64,000 bases of DNA. Origin: Solen grandis. Taxonomy: Eukaryota; Mollusca; Bivalvia; Adapedonta; Solenidae. This document shows, piece by piece, positions 12,201 to 24,200 of this stretch (positions are counted from its first letter, which is position 1; each line of letters begins with the position of its first letter). The translations under genes and the position numbers were made by a program. The DNA is taken from the NCBI GenBank assembly GCA_021229015.1, contig CM037777.1, forward strand, positions 67,632,411 through 67,696,410. The letters run 5' to 3'. Below the pieces are notes generated by a model. The model made no database searches, was not told the origin of the DNA, and worked only from the letters and a program-made list of their open reading frames with translations.

Positions 12201-15200
12201 TGTCTTTGTGTCTCTCTTCTTAGCAATTCACCTTTAAAATTAGGTACATGCGGAATTCAGGGTATTTCTCTATTCAATTTGCAAACAGAAACAAAGCAGT
12301 TTTATGGGCATATTATTCACCCTCAGTGATAGCTCTAGTTTAAATCAGATATCAATAAACTCTTTGGTGTAATGTAAGAAACTGTTAGGTTCTTGCTCCA
12401 GCATGTTCTTATTCGGTGATTGCTTATTCACCACAAAGCACATATGTGTTAAATATTTGAATTCAGGTTTATTCTAACTGAACAACAATTCTCATCAGAT
12501 TTTTTTTATGCTTAATTGATGCACTTTCTTTTAACCAATAATAATTATGGAATCATTTCAGTCAATATGTATATGGTAAATGCCTTAATGTTGATAACAA
12601 AGTTCTTAATGTTTTAAGATTGTAAATTTAATTTCAAAAATAAATATTACCTTAATTCCTAATAGAGCTGCCAAAGAAGGGCTGGAAGTGACCTTGATGG
12701 AGCGTGTCCTTGAACTTCATGGGGAGAAGGTCATGAAAATGCTGACAACCCAGTACAGAATGCACGAGAAGATCATGCAGTGGTCGTCCGATCAGCTGTA
12801 TAAGTCACTGCTTGTTGCACATCATAGTGTGAAGACTCACTTACTAAGGTAAGAATGTATGTAGGGGGTAGAAAATTCTTACGTAAATAGCTATGAGAAG
12901 GAAAAGTTTAAATAAAATGCCAGAGAGAAAGGCATCTACCTGTTCAATACAGGAACCAATAGGAATCATGTTACTGTTAGAATTTAGGAACAAAACATGT
13001 CCAGAGCCATAGTCTCTTAAGTAGAACACCACCTTGTGCTAAGGGTTTTAATTTTAAACTGTTTATTTTACATTGATAATGAAACAAGTTCTTACAACTT
13101 AAATAAATCATTCTCGATGGCTCGGATGATGGCATATGTGGTCATTATTGTGGAAGGAAACCGGAGCACTTGGAGAAAAATCACGTGTCTGGACAGGCGA
13201 CCACAGTACCCTTTCACGTACGTCACCCGGGATCAAACCGGGGCGCATTGATGAGAAGTGCGTTACCACTACGTTATCCAGGCACCCATAGGGTAGCTCT
13301 AGGACTGTTTATCACATGCCTATTGAGTGTGATTTTGCAGTATGGCAGCTCTATATCTCTCTAGCAGTCACACATTTGATATGTAGCTAATAAACAAGCA
13401 TTTACATGTAGTTACTCATTAAAGTACTTATGTTACTAAGTGTTTATGGTGTTTAATGTTTGGTTAGATTAATATGTCTGGCTGGAGACACGAGTGTGAG
13501 TAGAGATATAAATAAGGAGAATTATGTGCCAAAGAAAGATCTGATACATTATACAATAAAGGTCAGTCTCAATTAAATGACTGACTCCCCAATAAGACCA
13601 GTTTGTCTCAGTCTCTGAGGCCCAGGTGGTCTTAACAGCGGAACTTTACTGTTGTATGACATTTTGCCAGGGAGCTGGGCGGGGTGGAGGACAACGAAGT
13701 GACAAGTGTCCCTCTTGTGTTTGTGGACACTGCTGGTTGTGATCTGACTGAGCTTGACCTCCCTGAGGAAATTTCAAAAGGAAATGAAGGTAATATAACT
13801 AGGTCACACTGATATGCATGTACTGCTATTCTCCATTGCAACATATTTGCCTTCACAATCATAATTTATCTATGCTGGAAAATAACTTTTGTACCTTAGA
13901 GTATGTCTTCCCCCTTTTTAGGATTTTAACTCCTTTTATAAGAAATTGTTTTGCATTATGTATATGGTATCTATTACAGTAAAAGAAAATGGCAAGTTAC
14001 TTGTATTGGTTTATAATTAACATAAAACATTACATTGTATCCACATTTTTAAAAGCCCTTCACGTCTGGATGTATTATGAAATTATCTACCATATGAACT
14101 GGAATTTTGTCTTTTCTTGGTGCTCAGCATTTAAGGGTACTTGTAGGACTAGTTAACGTGATGTCAGGTCAGTGTGACTGATATGATTCTTGTCTTTGGT
14201 GTAAAGTCACAAGGAGACAGCGCTCAGTCTGTCTTTTAAAAGTTAACTTTACATCATGCAGTGACTTTGACCTTGAAATTTGACCTACTTTTGATGAAAA
14301 AAAGTGGCACCTGGACAGGTTTCCCTTTTGGTTAATCTGCTTTAGTGGATGGACCTCTTCATTATGCAGTTGACCTTGACCTTTGACATAATTTTGATAA
14401 CAATGCCCGAAAAAAACCATACATAATACCATCAGGCCTTGTTTAAACTTAAAGCTGTTTGCCAGTCACATGAGCATTTAAGTAGCTTAAAAATATGTCT
14501 AGTTTGTGGTTAACATAGCAATGGTGTGTTACAGGTGAGGCAGATATTGTGATGGTCCATGTTGACAGACTGGTGGCCAGTGGGGTGAAGCAGGCTGACA
14601 TTGCTGTCATAGCACCCTACAACCTGCAGGTATACTTTGATGTGTCCTACACTTTCATTAGGGATGTGCAAGGGGTTTAAACATTTATCACTTGTGACAA
14701 GGGCTCCTACCTACGGCCTTCCAGCTGGATTGCGGTAGGCTAGTGGTTCTACCCAGATGCCTCAGAGTATTGGGGGGGGGGGGGCTTCCTCCACCTGTAT
14801 TAGCTGGACATCGCTATATGACTGAAATACTGTTGCAGAGACAGTAAACTCAAAAAATCAATCAATCCTACCTACAGGGAGTTCATGAGTTTATTCCATT
14901 TTCATGACATATGAAAGTCATTGAAAATGGTACTAGTATATCTGTCTTTTGTTTGGCAATCAGCACATAAGGATGTCAGCTTATAGTCTGGATAAAATGA
15001 CGGGTGTGGTATCATGCCATTGGTCAACAGAAAGATTTAAAAAAAATAAGATACAGATGTTTGGTTTAAATTTTATGTCATAAATATGTTGTTGTTTTTT
15101 TCCCCTTAAGGTGGAGCTAATTCGTCTGCGCTTGGCACAAAAATATCCAGCTGTGGAAGTCAAGTCTGTGGATGGATTTCAGGGGAGAGAGAAGGAGGCT

Positions 15201-18200
15201 GTCATTATCTCCCTTGTTAGAAGTAATCCAAAAGGTAGGATCTTTGAACACCAATCTAGTCCTATATGTCAGGTTTCTAGAGCATCTCCTAATTCGTGAT
15301 TAAAAAATCATGATTTCAAAATTTCTTGTAATGGAAGTCCTTTTCAAACAGGTCGGGAAAATTACACAATTTTTTTAAATTAATATGCATAGGTTTAGTA
15401 TATTGTATATTTAAAGTAAAGTATCTGTGAATTCAGTCTTAATGTTATTACAAAATTGTCTATTAAAAAAGAAATAGAATTCTAGGGGATAAAAAAGGAC
15501 CTCAATACCACCATATTTTGCCATATTTGACCATACCAAAATTAGGGGCTTTTTTAAACAATATACGTTTTTCAAATAAATTGATAAGCAAAATAAACAA
15601 CAAATATCCCTATAATGAATACTGCAAATGCTCTAAAATCAGAGTTTCTGGTATCATTCAGAATTATCTCCCCTGACATGAATTTGACCCCAGACACCAT
15701 TTTCATTTTTTGTTGGCGATGGCTTTCGATCCCAACGTGAACCTTTAACTTAAGATAAAAAATGGTGGCAGCATAAAATAATTGCAAAAACCAGTTTGTT
15801 CATTTTGTATTTGTGGTACTCAGCAATATTCCAGTATATCGCGACAGCCCTAGTTTTAAGTACGTAGTATTGCTAAGTATTGTTAGTGGAATTAAAGCCA
15901 GCCTAAGTTTTAAGTATGTAGTATTGCTAAGTATTGTTAGTGGAATTCAAGCCAGCCCTAATTTTAAGTATGTAGTATTGCTAAGTATTGTTAGTGGAAT
16001 TCAAGCCAGCCTTAGTTTTAAGTATGTAGTATTGCTAAGTATTGTTAGTGGAATTCAAGCCAGCCCTAATTTTAAGTATGTAGTATTGCTAAGTATTGTT
16101 AGTGGAATTAAAGCCAGCCTAAGTTTTAAGTACGTAGTATTGCTAAGTATTGTTAGTGGAATTCAAGCCAGCCTTAGTTTTAAGTATGTAGTATTGCTAA
16201 GTATTGTTAGTGGAATTCAAGCCAGCCCTAATTTTAAGTATGTAGTATTGCTAAGTATTGTTAGTGGAATTCAAGCCAGCCTTAGTTTTAAGTATGTAGT
16301 ATTGCTAAGTATTGTTAGTGGAATTAAAGCCAGCCTAAGTTTTAAGTATGTAGTATTGCTAAGTATTGTTAGTGGAATTCAAGCCAGCCCTAATTTTAAG
16401 TATGTAGTGTTTGTTAGTGTATTGCTAAGTATTGTTAGTGGAATTCAAGCCAGCCCTAATTTTAAGTATGTAGTATTGCTAAGTATTGTTAGCGGAATTC
16501 AAGCCAGAGTTGCAGAGTAACACAGCAGACCCTTTTACAGTGAAACAGACACCTGAAAATGTTCTCCACTTGTAGGTGAGGTGGGATTTCTGTCAGAGAG
16601 GCGAAGGATCAACGTGGCTGTGACACGTGCTCGCCGACACCTGATGGTGGTGGGGGACAGTGCCACGGTTTCCACAGATACCTTCCTTAAGTCCCTGGTA
16701 GACTACCTGGTACAAGAGGGGGAGGTGCAGTCGGCCCAGCAATATATAGCAGGTATTGTCACATACCTGTAAAACGTAGTAGTAACGTGCTTCGCTTCTC
16801 ACCAATGCATCCTGGGTTTGATTCCTGGTCATGTATTTGAGAGGGTACAGTGGTCACCCGTCAAGACACATGGGTTATCTCCAGTTTCCTCTTATATTGA
16901 CCACATACATTGCCACCAGTCATCGATAGTCAATAATAAAAGTTGTGAGAACTTGTTATGTAATGGATGTAAATGAAGTTTAAACCTATGTGTATGCACT
17001 CATATTTTATGTTTTCAACACACATACATGAACATGAAAATGCAAGCATAAATACAATCATACATGTACAACCAATTACACATTTTAATAAACAGACAAA
17101 CACTGGTAAAACATGATAAGTAGTTCACATCATTATATCCACACTGACTGAAATTAGGGGCTATATGCTCAACAGATCCTGTCCTGACACATCATGTGCA
17201 ATACTATACAAACGTTATCATACTCCTTAAAAAAACTTTATTTATTTTACATCGATTACAGAACAAGTTATCTTGTTAGTAACTTAATTTCTTATATTAA
17301 TCACTCTCATTGGCTCTGGAGGTGGTCATTATTATGGGAGGAAACCAGAGAGCCCAGGGAAATCCTCATGTCTTGACGGGAGACCACTGTACTTTCTCAC
17401 ATATATAACCAGGAATCGAACCAGGGACACATTGGTGAGAATCGAGGCGCGTTGCCACTATGCTATATATACAGGCACCAGTTACATCAGGCTATGCTGC
17501 TTTAACCACTGCAACCAAGTTACTCACTTGATGGTAGGAAAGCTGGTGTGGCAGTAAAACAATACTCTCATTAAATATGAAATATTCTTTTTTTAAATTT
17601 TATTGTGTCACCTGCTGTAAGCAGAGGTGACACATAGGGATCACTTTTCCATTGTCTGTCTGTCCATCTGTCACACTTTTTCTGTCACACTTCAGGTAAT
17701 GCATGTGTTAAAAAAAACACTCTTATTATTTACATTTTAGCTCGACTATTCCAAGAATATGAAAGCTATTGTAGTCACCCTTGCACCGGCGTTGGCGTTA
17801 CAGCTGTTGGTTAAAGTATTGCATGCAAGTTACTATCAACATTATATCTCAATAACCGTTTATGGTATTGACTTGAAAGTTTATAAATATGTTCAGGGGC
17901 ATCAGACAACCAAGGCAGGTAACTCTTGTCTGAATATAAGTTATGGCCCCTTTTTAACTTAGGAATTTTGGTTAAAGTTTTGCATGCAATAGAAAATTTC
18001 GTTAAAGTTTTGCATGCATGCTACTATCCAGCTTGTATCTCAATAAACATTCATAGTATTGACTTGAAAGTTTATGAATATGTTTAGGGGCATCAGACAA
18101 CCAAGGTAGATAACTCTTGATGGAATATATTACAAATTATGGCCCCTTTTTAACTCAGAAATTTTGGTTAAAGTTTTGCATGCAAGTACTTCATGCTTAT

Positions 18201-21200
18201 ATCTCGTATCCAGGCATGCATTATCTGAAACATCTTTAATACATTTAGGGGTATCATACTTTCAAGGTAGGTAACTTGATGGAATATATTACAAATTATG
18301 GCCCCTTTATAACTTAGAAATTTTGATTTAAGTTTTGCATGCAAGGTACTTTCATGCTTTTATATCTCTGTATCCAGGCATGCAATTAACTTTGAAACAT
18401 CTTTAATACGTTTAGGGGTATCATACTATCAAGGTAGATAACTTTTGATGGAATATATTTAAAATTATGGCCTCCTTTTTAACTTAAAAATGTTGGTTTA
18501 TGTTTTGCATGCAAGGTACTTTCATGCTTATATCTCAGAGTCCAGGCATGAGATTGATTTGAAACATCTTTAATATGTTTAGGGGTATCATATTATTAAG
18601 GAAGATAACACTTGATGGAATATATAACAAATTTTGGCCCCCATTTAACTCAGAAATTTTGGTTAAAATTTTGCATTCAAGCTACTATCCAGCTTATATT
18701 TCAGAAATTGTTTATGGTATTGACTAGAAAGTTAAGGAGTATATTCAGGGGCATCAGAAAACCAAAGAGGATAAACTTTTGGGCTGAATTTTATACAAAT
18801 TTTGATCCTTTTCTAACATGGATACTTGGTTAAAGTTTTGCATGCACAGTGTTATTATGCTTATGTCTCAGGAACTAGACATGGGATTGATTTTAGACTT
18901 CATAAAAATATTAAGGGGTATCAGACTATCAAGATATATCATTTTTTACTATTGTTATATTCAGGGTATGTGAAGGGCAATAATTGAAGTAGATTTGATT
19001 TACCAACAAGTATTTTGAATAGTCAGGCATGCTGTCCTTTTACAGCCTCTGTTCATTATTATGATGTTATTTAAATGAAATTAAAGTTAACTGATTAAAC
19101 ACCAGTTCAGTATTTCCATTTGGTAACAATACTGAAAAATTTTCTGACAGTTGTTTACTGACAGTTGAAACATGACATGCAACCAGTTTTTGATCTTGAC
19201 TTTTCAATCATCTAACGTTTTTATTTAAAAGAAAACTTTATATTTGCATTTCTGTTGATGGTGTAAAATTTACTCATGTGTGATAATAGAAGCTGTCGCA
19301 ATTGTCTTTAAGTAAAACTCTGAGCTAAATATTTGTAGATAGATTACAAGACTTCAGTCGTGTCTTTAAGAACTCATTATTCCATACAGTGGAGTACAGT
19401 GTTCAGGTATGATTTCCTCTACCCACAGATGGTCTGCTGGCCAGTGATGTAGAGAGGCCAGAACACTTGGCTGATTTGATGGCCATACCCCAGGGCAGTG
19501 GCGTGAAGGGGGCCCGTCCCAAACAGCCCAGACAAGGAGCAAAGTCTGGAAATAAGAAACAACAAAAAGAAGATAAGAAACCCCACCATGGTGGGCAAAT
19601 GGAGAAAAAGGAAACTTCAAGGTTAAGATTGATATACATTGTACTCAGTTTCTTTTTATACATAGACTTGACAGTCATAGCTCTGATGAAAGAATTCTCA
19701 ATGGTATTGATGGTGGGATTTATATATTGTTTTTAATGAGGGAGGAAATAGAGGATATTTGTTTGTTTTTTATGTCTCTGATTTGATATTTTCACTAAAA
19801 GTGATACAATGTTGATATTTTCACTAAAAGTGATACGATTTAGTATTTCCACTAGAAGTGATACAGTTTTGATATTTTCACTAGAGGTATTTTGTTATTT
19901 TTACACATGATGCTTGTGTAAATATAAAAATTGAATCACTTTGAGGTGATATTTATTCAAAATCTACTCAAAACAAACAAATTTCTTTAAATTTTATGAT
20001 AATTTATGACAAAAGAATGGGACTTACTTGTGTATACAATCCTGTGCATATGCAGATAAGTCGATGTGAATATTTGCCATTTAAAGAAACTGATACAAAC
20101 TGGAGTGCTACATATCCATAAGCATACAAATGTATCCTTTAGAAGTAAAATAAGTTGTTCTGGCCAACCTATACCACTCACAGTGTGGGTGATATCAATT
20201 TTTTTCTTACTGATAGAACACAGTATTTCATCAGTTAGCATAAAATGAAATTGAATATCCAGAGGAGACCCTCATATCTGAATGGTTGAGAAAATAGACT
20301 TTCATGTACATTGTCTGTACGACGTAGGTCCAAACCTAAGTTTGACTGTTTAATAGCCAGTATGGTAACCTATACACATCTTGTATGAAAGTTTCAGGAT
20401 CAATTTAAAACTTAATATCAACACCTAAAGGGATACTATGAGTTCATAAAAATACAAATTATTGTAATGAATTTTGTATAATTGAAAATTTCCTAAATAT
20501 ACAAATACTGGTTTGAATAAAATGCAGACAATCTTTGAGTCTCTCTTTTATATTGTAAAAAAAAATGATAGATCTATTTGATTTATATCAATGAATACTT
20601 GTGACTTTGTAATAATATTTGAGTATTTTTGCTTAGGCATGCCATCAATCCTTTTAGTGAGGAGAATGTATTTTCATAATTTTTATAATAAGAAAATGAT
20701 TTTTAGCCATTACTACAGAAAGAGAAGAAAGAATGGATTTTCATAAACAAAAGGTAATTCTTTGTATCTTGGCAGACCAGTAAATAGTCAGGAGACATCA
20801 CGGGTGGCAGAGCTGCAGGGACAGTTGGACAGTTTCATGGTCGACAAACGTGGTGACCTCCTGGAGTTCCCTCCCTCCCTGACAGCAAGGGAGAGGTTCC
20901 TAGTACATGAGGTGAGTAGACAAGAACAAACCAGGGGCGATAAAGTTTAAACTTTATTTTACACCGACTACGAAATAAGTTATCACAACTTATATTTATC
21001 GCTCTTGATGGCTATGGTGGTGGTATAGCGCTCGTTATTGTGGGAGGAAACCGGAGAGCCCTGAGAAAACCCACGTTTCTGGACGGGCAACCAATATACC
21101 CTCTCATGTACGTGACCAGGTATCGAACCCTGGACGCATTGGTGAGAAGCGAGGCGCGTTACCACTACCTTATCCAGGCACCCAACCAGGGGTGATACGT

Positions 21201-24200
21201 CTGGTATAGACAAACTGGAGAAAATGTTTTTTAACTGATTAGTTTAAAGTTTACTTCACTTGGCTTACACCCTTATTGGTTTCTTGGAGCTACCAGAATT
21301 TCATGTCCTTGAAATTGCTAAAGTAAGATAAAATCCATAAATTTGGACTCAAAATGTGTTCCCAATAATTATTGTCCTGTCCGGTTATTGACAGTCTGTC
21401 CTACTGTCCTATACTGATTTAAATGTAATAGTCGAAGTACAATTTGAGGAGTTGGAAGGTTGCTGTGTATGGATGGAATGTTGTATAATTACAAATATAA
21501 AGAGTAATCTCTAACATACTTACAAACACTTAAGTAGAAATAAGAAGTTAACAGTTTAGGAATAAATTTAATTTTATTTACTATTACAATTAAGACTCGT
21601 TATGTCGACATCGCTGGACACGACATTTAGTATATCTTGACATACAGTAGAACCTCGTTACATCGAAGTCCTTGGGACCAAGCTGAAAACTTCGAAATAA
21701 CGATAATTCGGATTAAAAATCCGATGGAAATTTCAGTTTGTGAGCGTGCATGTCTGCGTTTTCATTACCAATGCATAATGTGGAAATCATTATGCCATGA
21801 AAACCACCTATTAGGTGTACGTATATACTGTTTGCAAGTTATGAAAAGTAATGAAAATATATCATGATCTACTTAGATGCTTCTGATGAACATAATCATT
21901 CTACCATGTCAAACAATGATACATATTTTTACCGTCGATATGCTGCTTCAGGTAGCGTCGCATGCCGTTGACGAACGCTATGATATGGAATGTACTAAAG
22001 ATCTTCTACCTGGGTTTATCTTTTGGCACGTGCATATTATGCAACCTGTCAGACATCGATTAGCAATAATCGACATTTCCGGTGGGACACACGTTGCCCA
22101 ACCCAATCTCGAAAAAAGGTGTGAAAAACTTGCCTGAGCCATCACTCCAATTGCCTCCGCAAAATAAACTGGGTTACTGACCCGGATACAAATGATAATA
22201 AGAATGATAATTAGTTCACGTAAATTTATGAAATTTGACTTCGAAATAAATAAAAAAAATTAATGAAAAATCGAAATAGCGAAATTTGGATTAAACATTT
22301 TATTTTTAGTTAAAATAAGAAGGGAAGAAATCGGGACCGAAATTAAACTTCGAAATGGCGAGGAAATTGGTTTAACGATGATCGGTTTGGCAAGGTTCTA
22401 CTGTAGTTCGAAAGTCCTGAATAGTTCGAGAGTCCTGACTTTTTTCTCTATTAAAACATATAAAATCCATCCTTATCTCGACATTTTGCATTTTTCATAT
22501 CTGGACATATTTCTTTAGTCCTGTTGGGTAAATTATAATCCTGAAACTATGTGTTTATCTTGACACATGCCGACACGCTCAAAGACGTGCGAAAATTCAC
22601 TATCGCCGCAGTAAGTTTTCATACTTACATAGATTATGTCCCCAACCAGCGTAATTATTGTCATTTGCAACATTTAAATGGTGCAAATTGTAAAGTTTAG
22701 AAATTAACTCATTAATGCTAGATGCAATCATACACGCTTAACTAAATTATAAAAGCTATATAAAAACTATTTCCACGACACAGTGATCTAAAGTCATTGC
22801 AATTTGGTAGTATTAGCAGGGAGTATACTGAAAGAAACTTGCATCATCAACTTCAACAAAACTCAGTTTAGTCTTTATATCAGGCATATATGACTTTTAT
22901 AGACAAATTGTGTCAAATACATGTGCTTTTCATTGACTCTTTGTATATGACCACATGTTTCCAAGTACATGTAAATTCATGTGTCGACATATTCATATCT
23001 CAACATAAAAATGATGATTTTGTTGATGTCAAGATAACGAGTCTCCATTGTATAACCTTTGTAATTGTTTTAAAGAGATGCATGTCGCTATGATATGCCA
23101 CTGCTTATTTTAAATTAAGGCAGTGAATAAAAAGGCAATCATATTTATACCCCCGACAAACGTAGTTTGGGGGGGGTATATAGGAGTCACTATGTCGGTC
23201 GGTCCGTCCGTCTGTAGTTTTTTTGTCCACGCTATTTCTCAATAACTACTGGATGGATTTCAATCAAACTTCATAGGAAGCTTCACTGGTGAGCATAGAT
23301 GTGCATATTATGAAATTGTTACGGTTGATGGACTTTCTTTTGAGTTATGGCCCTTTGCTGATTTTCTGGAGTTTTCTTTGTCCACGCTATTTCCCAATAA
23401 CTACTGGATAGATTTCAAACAAACGTCATAGGAAGCTTCAATATCAAGCACAGATGTGCATATTATGAAGTGGTTACGGTTGACTGATTTTATTTTGAGT
23501 TATGGCCCTTTGCTGATTTTCTGGAGTTTTCTTTGTCTACGCTATTTCTCAATAACTACTGGATGGATTTCAATCAAACTTCATAGGAAGCTTCAATATC
23601 AAGCACAGATGTGCATATTATGAAATAGTTACGGTTGATTGATTTTATTTTGAGTTATGGCCCTTTGCTGATTTTCTGGAGTTTTCTTTGTCCACGCTAT
23701 TTCTCAATAACTACTGGATAGATTTGAAACAAACGTCATAGGAAGCTTCAATATCAAGCACAGATGTGCATATTATGAAGTGGTTACGGTTGACTGACTT
23801 TTTTTTTAGTTATGGCCCTTTGCTGATTTTTTTTATTTAATTCAATGTTGCAGATTTAGTATTTAATTCAATGTTGCAGATTTAGTGTGATTTGGGCTTC
23901 ATTAAAATAAGAACAATTTTGATTTAGTATAAAAAGATTATTATTGTGAAATTGTTTTGTGTAATATGTCAATTGAAAAAATCAATTCATTGTGACTTAC
24001 CTCCTATAGCTGGGCACTTGATTGTAAACAAAGGCTGTGTGGGGGTATTCATCACCTTTAGTGATAGCTCTAGTTGTGTCAACTGAGGTTTAAAGGACTG
24101 AGATGAAAATTCATATAACTTTACACATAATTTTACACTTTGCTTCATGTAGACTCATTGGCAAATAAAGCAGACCGAGATTTGACAGCTCCTATAGGAG

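Noticed and set aside
15813..16520. 235-codon open frame (+) with repeated [12 protein letters not shown]
   Set aside because: It is a 54-bp minisatellite; a period divisible by three keeps any frame open. It lies in an IGHMBP2 intron with no splice continuity.
21877..22137. 86-codon frame (+) as transposase of the inner element
   Set aside because: Too short and no recognisable motif; kept only as part of the element.
23215..23830. CRISPR-like regular repeats
   Set aside because: Units of about 157 bp are contiguous with no unique spacers; this is a eukaryotic tandem-core element.
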